Shown one piece after another: positions 17,443-26,252 of a DNA stretch of 64,000 nt. The stretch is from positions 1,984,001 to 2,048,000 of the forward strand of contig NZ_CP135916.1 of the NCBI RefSeq assembly GCF_032391395.1, read 5' to 3'. The notes under the pieces were generated by a model. The model saw only the letters and a program-made list of their open reading frames with translations. It made no database searches and was not told where the DNA came from. This DNA comes from Sphingomonas sp. Y38-1Y (lineage in GTDB: Bacteria; Pseudomonadota; Alphaproteobacteria; Sphingomonadales; Sphingomonadaceae). A program made the position numbers and the translations under genes. Numbering within the stretch: position 1 is the stretch's first letter; each line of letters opens with the position of its first letter.

Positions 17443-18195
17443 TCAGCTTGCCGCGATTAGATCTGTGATGCGCTGGAGCAACGCTGCCGCGCGCACGTCG
17501 GTAGCGTCGTCGTATCGGACGATCGGGATTGCGAAGGCGAACGCGCCGATCGTCTCACCGTCGACGGTCGCGGGCCGGGCGATGCCGCGGATGCCGGGGG
17601 TGTGCTCCTCCCGCGTGTGCGCGAACCCGGTCGAGCGGATCGCGTAGATCTCGGCGCGGAGGCCGGCTTCGGAGCAGATGGTGGTGGGAGTGAAGCGGAC
17701 GCGCTCGGTCTCGGCGAAATAGCGCTCGAGTTCCTCGTCCTCCAGCGACGCCATCAGCGCCTTGCCGGCGGCAAAGCCGTGGAGGGGGACGCGGCGGCCG
17801 GTCTGGACGGCGTAGCGGAGCGCGTGGTCGCTGCTCTCGGTCACCAGCGCCTCGCACTCCCAGCCGCGTCGGACGAAGAAGGACGCGGTTTCGTTGAGCT
17901 GGACGCGAAGCGCGCGGACCAGCGGCGCGGCGCGCTCGGCGAGCGAGAAGGCGGGGGCGCGGGCGTGCAGCCGCTCGAGCCGGGGGCCGGCCGAGTAGCG
18001 GCGGCCGTCACGCGCGAGATAGCCACGCTCGACCAGCGTCGTCAGGAGATAGGAAAGGCTGGAGACAGGGATCAGCAGCGCCCCGGCAATCTCCTGCGCC
18101 ACCAGCGGCCGGCCATGGGCGACGACATATTCGAGGATGTCGAGCGTGCGCATTGCCGACTTGACGGTGGCGGGGGCGGGGGGCGAGTCGGGCAT
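17443..18195 (-). CDS. IclR family transcriptional regulator
   Basis: 250 residues. An N-terminal winged helix-turn-helix (about 12-70; VKSAMRTLDILEYVV and SSLSYLLTTLVERGYL) is followed by an IclR effector-binding domain (about 80-250) with HGFAAGKALMA and AYAIR/TRE-type stretches. These proteins usually sense small aromatic or keto acids and control the neighbouring catabolic genes. ATG 18195 is chosen because it gives the family N-terminus; the frame extends to 18318 only inside the upstream gene. It is the last gene of the run benzoylformate-decarboxylase-like, TonB receptor, SnoaL-like, IclR, and probably regulates that run. Confidence 0.88.
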   Translation of the reverse strand: MPDSPPAPATVKSAMRTLDILEYVVAHGRPLVAQEIAGALLIPVSSLSYLLTTLVERGYLARDGRRYSAGPRLERLHARAPAFSLAERAAPLVRALRVQLNETASFFVRRGWECEALVTESSDHALRYAVQTGRRVPLHGFAAGKALMASLEDEELERYFAETERVRFTPTTICSEAGLRAEIYAIRSTGFAHTREEHTPGIRGIARPATVDGETIGAFAFAIPIVRYDDATDVRAAALLQRITDLIAAS

Positions 18196-18214
18196 CGAAC
18201 CGTTATACCGCGCG

Positions 18215-18619
18215 TCAGTCGGGCGCGAAGGTGAGCGACCCGCGCCGCTCGGCAAAGCGCCAACCCTCGGGCGTGCGGACGAAGCGGTCGTCGAAATTGC
18301 CGACGAGCGGCGCGCCATAGCCCGTGAACAGCAGCATCACGCTCGACCCTGCGGCGTGGTTCGCGTTCTCCACGTCGATGACGATGTTCGAGCAGACATG
18401 CCGCGTCGTGCGCGGGGGGCGTGCGGTAAAGGCGGCGAGGATGGCGTCGCGCCCGACGATCGGCGCATCGGGCGCGGTCGGCCGGGCCATCACGCCATCC
18501 TCGGCATAGAGCGCGGCGACTTCCAGCCACCGCGCCTCATCGTTCAGCTTGGCATAGAGGCTGACCAGCCGCGTACAGTCCAATTCGATCGCGCGGCGTT
18601 CATCGTCGGTCAGCCCCAT
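18215..18619 (-). CDS. SnoaL-like / nuclear transport factor 2 family protein
   Basis: A 134-residue cone-shaped alpha+beta fold of the SnoaL-like superfamily. An N-terminal helix (DDERRAIELDCTRLVSLYAKL) is followed by WLEVAALYAEDGVMARP, then GRDAILAAF, TRHVCSNIVIDVEN and a C-terminal DDRFVRTPEGWRFAERRGS strand. This layout is shared by scytalone dehydratase-like enzymes and ketosteroid isomerases. An enzymatic role on an aromatic or keto-acid intermediate is plausible given its neighbours, but no substrate can be assigned. It starts 12 bases after the TonB receptor stop and lies 19 bases before the iclR-type gene. Confidence 0.8.
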   Translation of the reverse strand: MGLTDDERRAIELDCTRLVSLYAKLNDEARWLEVAALYAEDGVMARPTAPDAPIVGRDAILAAFTARPPRTTRHVCSNIVIDVENANHAAGSSVMLLFTGYGAPLVGNFDDRFVRTPEGWRFAERRGSLTFAPD

Positions 18620-18631
18620 GCCCCGTCTCCC

Positions 18632-21085
18632 TTAGAAGTTGTAGCCGAGCGCGATGCCATAGGTGCGCGGCGGCAGATAGGTGACGCCGATCAGCCGCCC
18701 CGTCGCCAGCGCGAAGGTGGACGACGGACGGAAGGTGTCGAACGCGTTCTTGACGAACAGGTCGACCTTCAGCTTGCGATCCATCGTCAGGTAGCTGAGC
18801 GAGCCGTCCACCATCGTGAATGCGCGCGAGCTTTCGATATCGCGCTCGAACTCGCTGAAATAGATGCGGCTTTTGTACGAAACGTCCGCGGCGGCGGTCA
18901 GCTTGCCGTTCAGATACTCCTCGCCGCCCGGCACGTCCCATTCGCCATGGACGTTCCAGGCCCATTCGGGCGTGTTGCGCGTGCGATTGCCGGCAAGCTG
19001 GATGTTGCCGCTGCCCGGCGCGCCGAACGCGATCGGATTGGGATTGGTAACGGCGTTGTAGGCCGGCGCCCCCGGGGTCGCGACGTTCGCCGGGTTGAGC
19101 GGATCGAGCGTCAAGTAATCCTCGAACTTGGCATCGGTGTAGGAGACGGCGCCCGAGAAGCGCAGGTTCGGGGTGGGACGGATGAACGCCTCGGCCTCGA
19201 TGCCCTTCGCCTCGGTGCTCGCCGCATTCTCGAAGATCGTCGTGTAACCCGTTGGTCCGCCAGCGATCGTCTTGTTGAGCTGAAGGCCGTCGAGCGTGTA
19301 GGTATAGGCCGCGAGGTTGAGCGTATAGCCGGGTGCCAGCGTCGCCTTGATCCCCGCCTCGTGGTTCTGAATCGTCTCGGGATCGACGATCGTGCGCGAG
19401 CCCGACGCGTTCTCGCCCGAACCCGCCTTGAAGCCCTCCGAATAGGTGTAATAGGCGAGCAGGTCGGGGTTGATCTTCCACTCGAGCCCGAGCTCAGGCG
19501 TGAAGTCGCGGAAGGTGCGCTGACGCCGCGTCTGGTCGGCGGTGTAGCGGAGCACCGGGCCCAGGCCGTTGCGGGTGATGACGATCGACGGGTTCTCCGA
19601 CGACGCCGTCTCCGCGCTGTAGCGGCCGCCGATCTTGAGCGCCAAGCCGTCGAGCCCGTCGCCGAACAGCCCGCCCAGCGCGATGTTGGCCTGACCGAAC
19701 ACGGCAAAGGCGCGGGTGCCGAGGTTCGACCGGGTGCAGACCCGCTTCGGCGCGATCAGCCCGCCGTTGGCGAGCGTGCCGGGGCCATAGCCGCAAAGCC
19801 CGAACGCCTCGTCGAGGCTGATGCCCGCCGCCTGGAGCACGGCGATGTTGCTGAGCTGTCCGTTGCGGGGCGCCAGGCCGACGTTGTCGATCGGCCGCTG
19901 CCGCTCATGAAAATAGAAGGCGCCGAGAACGAGGCTGCCGAGATCGCCGGTATAGTTGAGCTGAAGCTCGTTGCTGAACTGCTTCGAATCGATCCGGCGT
20001 TCCTGGTTGGTCGTCGCCTGGCCGTTGGTGGCCAGGCTGTTGATGACCGCCGACAGGTCGAGATCCTGGAACAGCGAGCTCCTGAACCGGCGATAATTGG
20101 TGATGTTGGTGATGCCGATCTCGTCGGTCAGGTCCCAGCGGAACGTGCCGGTGACCGCCCACGTCTCGGTATCGGTGCCGACCTGGCTCTCGCTCGCAAG
20201 ATCGCGGGGGCGGACCGCATAGCCGCCGACGCCGAGCGGCGCGAGGCGGGCGACGCCGGGGAACGAGGCGCGAAGATAGTGGATCGCGCCCGACGAATCG
20301 TCCTGGCGGAAATACTCGCCCGACAGCAGGAAGCTTGCCTGGCTGCCCAAGTCGAAGTCGAACTGCGCGCGCGCCATGCGACGCTTGAGGTCGTCGACAT
20401 CCCGGCCGGTGACCGGGTTCTCGCCGAAGCCGTCGCGGTTCTCGGTGCGGACGGCGACGCGGGCGCGCAGCCAGTCGGTGATCGGTCCGCTGACCGCGGT
20501 CTCGGCAAAGATCTGGTTGTAGTTGCCGTAGGTGAGCCGCGCATAGCCCGAGAAGGTCGAGGTCGGCTTGGCGGTGATGAGGTTGACCGAGCCGCCGACC
20601 GCGTTGCGGCCGTACAGCGTGCCCTGCGGCCCGCGCAGCACCTCGACGCGCTCCAGGTCGAACAGCGAGGTGAGCTGTGCCTCGGCACGCGCGATATAGA
20701 CGCCGTCGACGTGGAGCGCGACGCCGGTCGAGCTGCCCGTGGTCGAGGTGTTGGCGCCGACGCCGCGGATGAAGATCTTGGCCTGGTTGAAGTCGCTGCC
20801 GAAATTCACCGACGGGACGATCGTCTGCAGATCCTGGAGGCTCGCGACCTGGGCGGTGGCGAGGCGGTCGGCGCCGACCGCGGTGACCGCGGCGCTGACG
20901 TCCTGAAGGCTCTGCTCGCGCTTCTGCGCGGTGACGATGATGTCGCCGGGATCGGCCTGTGCGGCGGGATCGGCGACGGGCGTCTGCTGCGCGGGATCGC
21001 CGGTGCCATCGCCGGTGGGCGAGGTCTGGGCATAGGCGCTGGTCGACGCGAGCAGCGCGACGAGCGCGGTGGTGAGTAGCTTCAT
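18632..21085 (-). CDS. TonB-dependent outer-membrane receptor
   Basis: 817 residues. A signal peptide (MKLLTTALVALLASTSAYAQ) precedes the TonB-box region and a plug domain starting at DIIVTAQKREQSLQDVSAAV. The plug carries IFIRGVGANTSTTGSS and GTLYGRNAVGGSVNLITAKP. A 22-strand barrel ends in the typical YGIALGYNF. It imports an unknown ligand; in sphingomonads this Pfam architecture is common for plant-derived or aromatic compounds. GAGGGGAAATC precedes ATG 21085. That ATG overlaps the upstream decarboxylase stop by ATGA, so the two are translationally coupled. In-frame sequence up to 21436 belongs to the upstream gene's shadow. Confidence 0.95.
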   Translation of the reverse strand: MKLLTTALVALLASTSAYAQTSPTGDGTGDPAQQTPVADPAAQADPGDIIVTAQKREQSLQDVSAAVTAVGADRLATAQVASLQDLQTIVPSVNFGSDFNQAKIFIRGVGANTSTTGSSTGVALHVDGVYIARAEAQLTSLFDLERVEVLRGPQGTLYGRNAVGGSVNLITAKPTSTFSGYARLTYGNYNQIFAETAVSGPITDWLRARVAVRTENRDGFGENPVTGRDVDDLKRRMARAQFDFDLGSQASFLLSGEYFRQDDSSGAIHYLRASFPGVARLAPLGVGGYAVRPRDLASESQVGTDTETWAVTGTFRWDLTDEIGITNITNYRRFRSSLFQDLDLSAVINSLATNGQATTNQERRIDSKQFSNELQLNYTGDLGSLVLGAFYFHERQRPIDNVGLAPRNGQLSNIAVLQAAGISLDEAFGLCGYGPGTLANGGLIAPKRVCTRSNLGTRAFAVFGQANIALGGLFGDGLDGLALKIGGRYSAETASSENPSIVITRNGLGPVLRYTADQTRRQRTFRDFTPELGLEWKINPDLLAYYTYSEGFKAGSGENASGSRTIVDPETIQNHEAGIKATLAPGYTLNLAAYTYTLDGLQLNKTIAGGPTGYTTIFENAASTEAKGIEAEAFIRPTPNLRFSGAVSYTDAKFEDYLTLDPLNPANVATPGAPAYNAVTNPNPIAFGAPGSGNIQLAGNRTRNTPEWAWNVHGEWDVPGGEEYLNGKLTAAADVSYKSRIYFSEFERDIESSRAFTMVDGSLSYLTMDRKLKVDLFVKNAFDTFRPSSTFALATGRLIGVTYLPPRTYGIALGYNF

Positions 21086-22728
21086 GATTTCCCCTCTGTT
21101 TGCGCGGCCTCTTGTTGGACCGCGTCGGTTTGGCAAGTGACGATTATTTCCAGGAGGCGCGGACCGCGGGCGGCGAACAGCGCGCGGATGGCGTCGTCGA
21201 GGTGGCCCGGATCGGCGACCCGCGTCGCGGGCATGCCCTGCGCCTCGGCCAGCTTGACGAAGTCGATGCCGGGTAGCTTCGACCCCACCACCTCGATCCC
21301 GAACAGCGCGCCGAACTGGTCGAGCGCGGCGTAGCCGCCGTTGTTGACGATGACGAAGGCGATGTCGGCGCCGGCCTGCGCCGCGGACCACAGCCCCTGG
21401 ATCGCGTACATCGCCGACCCGTCGCCGAGCAGGCAAAGGATGGGCACGTCGGGTCGTGCAAGCGCCACCCCGACCGCGGCGGGAAGGCCGTGGCCCAGGC
21501 CGCCGCTGGCGCAGGTGTGGAACTCGTCCTCCGCGCGGATGGGAAAGAAGTCGTGCAGCGGCCCGCGCGTGCTCGGCGCCTCCTCGACGATGGCGAGGCG
21601 ATCGGGGCGAAGCGCAGCGAGGCGGCTCATCAGCAGCGCGTCGGTCAGCGTGTCAGGGGACGGCGATGGCGCTGTCGCTGACGTCATGACGCTTGCCGGA
21701 CGAGGGCGAAGCCGCTGGGTCAGGGCGGGCAGAGCGAGGCAGAGATCGCCGACGATGCCGAGCCCGGCGGGCAGCCGCGCGGCCTGATCGGGATCGTTGC
21801 CGATCTGGATGAGCTGCGCGCCTTCGGGCACGAACGGCCCAGCGCCCTCGACATGCTGGACGAAAACCGGGGCGCCGAGCACGAGCACCGCGTCATGGCC
21901 GGCGAGCGCCGCGACGATCGCCTCGCGCGAGGCGGGGAGGAAGCCGCGGAAGCGCGCGTGGTCCTCGGGGAACGGGTTGCGCGCCGCCATCGGGGCGATC
22001 CACACGCCGGCGTCGACCCGGTCGGCGAGCGTCAGCAGCGCCGAGCGGGCATCGTCATGCGCGACGCCGGCGCCAGCAACGATCGCGATCCGGTCGGCGC
22101 GGTCGAGCAGCGTGGCGGCAGTTTCGAGCGCGTCGGGATCGGGGGCGACGCGGTTGCTGGTGCGCGCGATCGCGATCGGCCGGCAGGGACGCTCCCAATC
22201 GTCGATCGGGATCGAGACGAAGGTGGGGCCACGCGGCGCCTGCATCGCGACGTTCCAGGCGCGCAGGATCGCGGCGGGCACGTCCTCCGCCCGCGCCGGC
22301 TCGCACGCCCATTTGACGAACGGGCGGGGCAGTTCGGTCGCGCGCTCGGCATAGAGGAAGGGGTCGTTTGGCAGGATCGATCGCGCCTGCTGGCCGGCGG
22401 TCACGACCAGCGGCGTCTGGTTGCGATAGGCGGTGAAGAGGTTGCCCATCGCGTGGCCGACCCCGGCCGAGCTGTGCAGGTTGACGAGCGCCGCGCGCCG
22501 CGTCGCCTGCGCAAAGCCGTCGGCCATGGCGAGGACGATCGATTCCTGGAGGCCGAGTTCGTAGCGGAAGTCGGCGGGTAGATCGCGGAACATGGGCAGC
22601 TCGGTCGAGCCAGGATTGCCGAAGATCGTCGTGAGGCCGAGTTCACGGAGCAGCGCCGTCACGGCATTGCGGACCGTCGGCCCGGCGGCATCGGCCAAGC
22701 GCGCGACGTGCAGTCCGGCAGCAGTCAT
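21082..22728 (-). CDS. mdlC: Benzoylformate-decarboxylase-like ThDP enzyme
   Basis: About 548 residues. It closely follows Pseudomonas putida benzoylformate decarboxylase along its length, as recalled. Shared stretches are FGNPGSTELPMFRDLPADF, GLQESIVLAMADGFAQA, NLHSSAGVGHAMGNL and ASGGLGHGLPAAVGVAL. Counterparts of the four catalytic residues are present: Ser41, Glu62 (ThDP activation), His85 and His292. The ThDP/Mg motif GDGSAMYAIQGLWSAA...NN is complete. The usual reaction is benzoylformate to benzaldehyde and CO2, but other 2-keto acids cannot be excluded. ATG 22728 is preferred; GTG 22767 is in frame. It is first in the run with the TonB receptor, SnoaL-like and IclR genes. Confidence 0.8.
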   Translation of the reverse strand: MTAAGLHVARLADAAGPTVRNAVTALLRELGLTTIFGNPGSTELPMFRDLPADFRYELGLQESIVLAMADGFAQATRRAALVNLHSSAGVGHAMGNLFTAYRNQTPLVVTAGQQARSILPNDPFLYAERATELPRPFVKWACEPARAEDVPAAILRAWNVAMQAPRGPTFVSIPIDDWERPCRPIAIARTSNRVAPDPDALETAATLLDRADRIAIVAGAGVAHDDARSALLTLADRVDAGVWIAPMAARNPFPEDHARFRGFLPASREAIVAALAGHDAVLVLGAPVFVQHVEGAGPFVPEGAQLIQIGNDPDQAARLPAGLGIVGDLCLALPALTQRLRPRPASVMTSATAPSPSPDTLTDALLMSRLAALRPDRLAIVEEAPSTRGPLHDFFPIRAEDEFHTCASGGLGHGLPAAVGVALARPDVPILCLLGDGSAMYAIQGLWSAAQAGADIAFVIVNNGGYAALDQFGALFGIEVVGSKLPGIDFVKLAEAQGMPATRVADPGHLDDAIRALFAARGPRLLEIIVTCQTDAVQQEAAQTEGKS

Positions 22729-22973
22729 GCCTGCTCGATTCGACGTGCGCCCTGACGCATCATCCACTCCCCGATAATCTTCTTGTATGCGAATGTTTCG
22801 CTATTCTGAACGCATGATTGCGCGAGCAATGTGGGCTTGGCAAGCATTCGCTGCCGCTTGTCGGGCGAAAGCAGGTACCCGTCGCCAAAATGTCTCAGCG
22901 CCATCGGCGGCGTGATTGACACTGCTGCACTGCCGCGACACCGTTTGCGCGTCGCTGCCGGTTTGACCGGCGA
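22729..22973. other. Divergent regulatory gap between decarboxylase run and gcv operon
   Basis: No gene is seen here. The left part holds the AT-rich dyad and the minus-strand promoter. The right part should hold the plus-strand promoter that drives the riboswitch and gcvT. No clear -35/-10 pair could be assigned for gcvT. Confidence 0.5.
22786..22816 (-). promoter_or_regulatory. AT-rich dyad upstream of the decarboxylase gene (possible IclR operator)
   Basis: An AT-rich island in otherwise GC-rich DNA, containing GAATGTTTCGCTATTC (GAAT-N8-ATTC) and GTT...GAAC half-sites at 22795-22811. It lies about 65-90 bases before the decarboxylase start. Its position suits promoter control by the IclR regulator encoded at the end of the same run. 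No consensus was computed. Confidence 0.3.
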
Positions 22974-23167
22974 AACCGCGCGGGAGAGTGCGGGCCGTAA
23001 GGCTCGCCACCGAAGGAGCAACCGCCCCGGAATCTCTCAGGTGCCAAGGACCGCGCGGGTCGTGCGATGCTCTGGAAAGCGGCGGCGGGTTCGTGCCCGG
23101 CGCCCACCGAAGGGGTAACTCCGGCCACGCTCGGAGGAAAGCTCTCAGGTTCCCGTGACAGAGGGGG
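22974..23167 (+). ncRNA. Tandem glycine riboswitch upstream of gcvT
   Basis: Two glycine aptamers in series. Aptamer 1 (about 22974-23060) has GCGGGAGAGTG, CACCGAAGGAGCAA and AATCTCTCAGGTGCC. Aptamer 2 (about 23067-23167) has CTCTGGAAAG, CACCGAAGGGGTAACTC and GCTCTCAGGTTCCCGTGACA, closing with GAGGGG. These are the conserved cores of the Rfam glycine class. Binding normally switches the gcv operon on when glycine is plentiful. It lies about 66 bases before the chosen gcvT start. Confidence 0.95.
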
Positions 23168-23233
23168 CGATGCCGCGTTCGACCGTTGGGTGGACCTGCA
23201 TCGTTGCCAACCCGTCGCTTGCGGAGCCGCCTG

Positions 23234-24403
23234 TTGACCGAAACGCTTGCCGAAGACGAGCTCGAGCCCATCGAGACGCTGTCGCTCCCGCTCGATGCCT
23301 GGCATCGGGCCAACGGTGCGCGGATGGTCGAGTTCGCCGGCTATCACATGCCGATCCAGTACGAAGGCATCATGGCCGAGCACCTGTGGGTGCGCGAGGC
23401 TGCGGGGCTGTTCGACGTCAGCCATATGGGCCAGCTGCGCATCGCAGGGCCGAACGTCGTCGAGGCGCTGGAAGCACTCCTGCCGGCCGACGTCGCGGGG
23501 CTGGGCGAAGGGCGGCAGCGTTACTCGCTGCTGCTCGCCGACGATGGCGGCATCCTGGACGACCTGATGCTCGCGCGCCTGCCCGCCGGCGATCCGCTGG
23601 GGGAGGGTGAGGGCGCCTTCTACATGGTCGTCAACGGCGCGACCAAGTGGGACGACATGGCCCATCTGCGCGAGCGGCTGGACGACGCGATCACGCTAAA
23701 CCTGCTCGACGAGCGCGCGCTGCTGGCGTTGCAGGGACCGAAGGCGGTCGAGGTGCTGGACCGGCTGGTGCCCGGCGTCGCCGCGCTCGGCTTCATGCAA
23801 GCGGGTGCGTTCGACTGGAACGGCGCCGCGCTCTGGATCAGCCGCTCCGGCTATACCGGCGAGGACGGTTTCGAGATTTCGGTGCCTGAGGATGCCGTCG
23901 AGGCGCTGGCCGACGCACTGGTCGCCGAGCCCGAGGTCAAGCCGATCGGCCTGGGCGCGCGCGATTCGCTGCGGCTCGAGGCCGGGCTGCCGCTCTATGG
24001 CCATGACCTGACGCCCGAGACGACGCCGGTTGAGGCCGATCTCGGCTTCGCGCTGTCGAAGCGGCGGCGCGATGCCGGCGGCTTTCCGGGCGCCGAGCGT
24101 GTACTTGGCGAACATGCCGGTGGCAGCGCGATGAAGCGCGTCGGCGTGATCGTCGAGGGGCGCCAGCCGGTGCGCGAGGGCGCGCTCGTCGTCGATGGCG
24201 AGGGCGCGCCGATCGGCCGCGTCACCTCCGGCGGATTCGCGCCGAGCGTCGGCCAGCCGATCGCGATCGCCTTCGTCCCCGCCGCGCTCGCCGTGCCGGG
24301 CACCGACCTTACCCTTCTTCAGCGGGGCAAGCCGCACGCCGCACGCGTCGTGCCGATGCCCTTCGTCCCCCACCGCTATGTCCGCAAGGGAGCGCCCAAG
24401 TGA
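23234..24403 (+). CDS. gcvT: Glycine cleavage system T protein (aminomethyltransferase)
   Basis: About 389 residues. It transfers the aminomethyl carbon from lipoyl-H protein to tetrahydrofolate, releasing ammonia. Typical stretches are [66 protein letters not shown] and, near the C-terminus, [21 protein letters not shown]. No ATG precedes the conserved region. TTG 23234, with GGAG seven bases upstream, is the best start; another TTG at 23186 would add sixteen unconserved residues. It is controlled by the upstream riboswitch. The stop overlaps gcvH (GTGA). Confidence 0.95.
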   Translation: MTETLAEDELEPIETLSLPLDAWHRANGARMVEFAGYHMPIQYEGIMAEHLWVREAAGLFDVSHMGQLRIAGPNVVEALEALLPADVAGLGEGRQRYSLLLADDGGILDDLMLARLPAGDPLGEGEGAFYMVVNGATKWDDMAHLRERLDDAITLNLLDERALLALQGPKAVEVLDRLVPGVAALGFMQAGAFDWNGAALWISRSGYTGEDGFEISVPEDAVEALADALVAEPEVKPIGLGARDSLRLEAGLPLYGHDLTPETTPVEADLGFALSKRRRDAGGFPGAERVLGEHAGGSAMKRVGVIVEGRQPVREGALVVDGEGAPIGRVTSGGFAPSVGQPIAIAFVPAALAVPGTDLTLLQRGKPHAARVVPMPFVPHRYVRKGAPK

Positions 24404-24771
24404 CGCGATATTTCACCGACGAGCATGAATGGATCGAGGTCGAGGGCGATACCGCGACCGTGGGCATCACCGACTATGCACAGGCGCAGCTCGGCGACAT
24501 CGTCTTCGTCGAAGTGCCCGAGCAGGGCCGCGACGTCGCCAAGGGCGGCGAGGCGGCGGTGGTCGAGAGCGTCAAGGCCGCAAGCGACGTCTATGCCCCC
24601 GTCACCGGCACGGTGGTCGAGGGCAATGCCGCGCTGACCGACGATCCGTCGCTGGTGAACAGCGATCCGGAAGGCGCTGGCTGGTTCTTCAAGCTGACGC
24701 TGGGCGACCGCGGCGAGCTCGACGGGCTGATGGATGAAGCGGCGTACAAGGCATTCGTCGCAACGCTTTGA
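24400..24771 (+). CDS. gcvH: Glycine cleavage system H protein
   Basis: A 123-residue lipoyl carrier of the glycine cleavage system. The conserved start [15 protein letters not shown] and the lipoylation motif [14 protein letters not shown], with Lys59 as the lipoylated residue, are present, as is the C-terminal [13 protein letters not shown] 24400 overlaps the gcvT stop by GTGA, so translation is coupled. After it, a repeat-bearing gap of 122 bases precedes gcvPA. Confidence 0.98.
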   Translation: MTRYFTDEHEWIEVEGDTATVGITDYAQAQLGDIVFVEVPEQGRDVAKGGEAAVVESVKAASDVYAPVTGTVVEGNAALTDDPSLVNSDPEGAGWFFKLTLGDRGELDGLMDEAAYKAFVATL

Positions 24772-24781
24772 AGCCAAATAG

Positions 24782-24886
24782 CCTCTCCCCTTCAGGGGAG
24801 GGGTTGGGGTGGGGCGTAGCCGCGGGCGCTGGTCTCGGTGAGACGCTCCCCACCCCCTGCCCCTCCCCTGAAGGGGAGGGGGGAGG
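24782..24886. repeat. Inverted repeat inside the gcv operon (family B)
   Basis: The left arm (24782-24816, CTCCCCTTCAGGGGAGGGG then TTGGGGTGGGG) and the right arm (24844-24886) are reverse complements with small gaps. Each arm is itself palindromic around CCCCTTCAGGGG. The repeat separates gcvH from gcvPA. The far end of the right arm (GGGGAGGAC) provides the gcvPA ribosome-binding site. Confidence 0.8.
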
Positions 24887-24893
24887 ACATTGA

Positions 24894-26252
24894 ATGCGCT
24901 ACCTACCTCTCACCGACGCCGATCGCACCGACATGCTCCGCGTAATCGGCGCGCCTTCGATCGATACGTTGTTCGCCGACGTGCCCGAAGCTGCGCGGCT
25001 CGACGGTCCGATCGAAGGCCTGCCGCTCCATGCCAGCGAGCTTTCGGTCGAGCGGCACATGGCCGCGCTCGCGCGCCAGAACCTCGTCGCCGGCGAGGTG
25101 CCGTTCTTCCTCGGCTGCGGCGCGTATCGGCACCATGTGCCCGCCAGCGTCGATCACCTGATCCAGCGCGGTGAGTTCCTGACCGCCTACACGCCCTATC
25201 AGCCCGAGATCGCGCAGGGCACGCTGCAGATGCTGTTCGAGTTCCAGACGCAGGTCGCGCGCCTGCTCGGGACCGACGTCGCCAATGCATCGATGTACGA
25301 CGGCTCGACCGCGTGCTGGGAAGCGATCGTGATGGCGCGGCGGGTGACGCGGCGGGCCAAGGCGATCCTGTCGAACGGGCTGCACCCGCATTACGTCTCG
25401 GTCGCGACGACGATGGCGAAGTTCACCGGCGACGACGTGCATGCGTCGCTGCCCGAGTTGGCGCCCGAAGGCGACATCGACGCGCTGATCGCCGCGATCG
25501 ACGACGAAACCTCCTGCGTCGTCGTCCAGTATCCCGACATCCTCGGCCGCATCGCCGACCTGTCGGCGCTTGCCGCCGCATGCCAGGCCAAGAAGGCGCT
25601 GCTCGTCGCGGTCGTGACCGAGCCGGTGGCGCTGGGCGTGATCCGGTCGCCGGGCGAGATGGGCGCCGACATCGTCGTTGGCGAGGGGCAGTCGTTAGGC
25701 GTCGGGCTCCAGTTCGGCGGACCTTATGTCGGCCTGTTCGGCTGCAAGGAGAAATATGTCCGCCAGATGCCGGGCCGGCTGTGCGGCGAGACCGTCGATG
25801 CGCAGGGCAAGCGCGGCTTCGTGCTAACGCTCTCCACGCGCGAGCAGCATATCCGGCGTGAGAAGGCGACGTCGAATATCTGCACCAATTCAGGGCTTTG
25901 TGCGCTGGCCTTCTCGATCCACATGACCTTGCTGGGCGAGGCGGGGCTGCGCGGGCTGGCGGAGGCCAACCACCTTGCCGCGAGCGCTGCGACCGACCGG
26001 CTGGCGCAGGTGCCGGGGGTCGAGCTGGTGACGCCGACCTTCTTCAACGAGTTCACGCTCAAGCTGTCGAAGGAGGCGCGACCGATCGTCCGCGAACTCG
26101 CCGATCGCCGCATCCTGGCGGGTGTGTCGCTCGGCCGGCTCTATCCGGGCGTGCAGGCGCTGGAGCGCGGCCTGGTCGTGGCGGTGACCGAGACGGCGAC
26201 CGGGGACGATGTCGAACAGCTTGCCGCTGCGCTCGAGGAGGTGCTGGCATGA
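24894..26252 (+). CDS. gcvPA: Glycine dehydrogenase (decarboxylating) subunit 1
   Basis: The 452-residue N-terminal half of split P protein. With GcvPB it decarboxylates glycine and loads the aminomethyl group onto H protein. Conserved stretches include [48 protein letters not shown], and [20 protein letters not shown]. The ATG follows a GGGGAGG site supplied by the upstream repeat. The stop overlaps gcvPB (ATGA). Confidence 0.98.
   Translation: MRYLPLTDADRTDMLRVIGAPSIDTLFADVPEAARLDGPIEGLPLHASELSVERHMAALARQNLVAGEVPFFLGCGAYRHHVPASVDHLIQRGEFLTAYTPYQPEIAQGTLQMLFEFQTQVARLLGTDVANASMYDGSTACWEAIVMARRVTRRAKAILSNGLHPHYVSVATTMAKFTGDDVHASLPELAPEGDIDALIAAIDDETSCVVVQYPDILGRIADLSALAAACQAKKALLVAVVTEPVALGVIRSPGEMGADIVVGEGQSLGVGLQFGGPYVGLFGCKEKYVRQMPGRLCGETVDAQGKRGFVLTLSTREQHIRREKATSNICTNSGLCALAFSIHMTLLGEAGLRGLAEANHLAASAATDRLAQVPGVELVTPTFFNEFTLKLSKEARPIVRELADRRILAGVSLGRLYPGVQALERGLVVAVTETATGDDVEQLAAALEEVLA

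Noticed and set aside
18137..21079. A 980-residue open frame on the plus strand opposite the TonB receptor
   Set aside because: Composition is typical of a GC-rich antisense shadow; the minus strand encodes a complete TonB receptor, SnoaL-like protein and part of the IclR gene.
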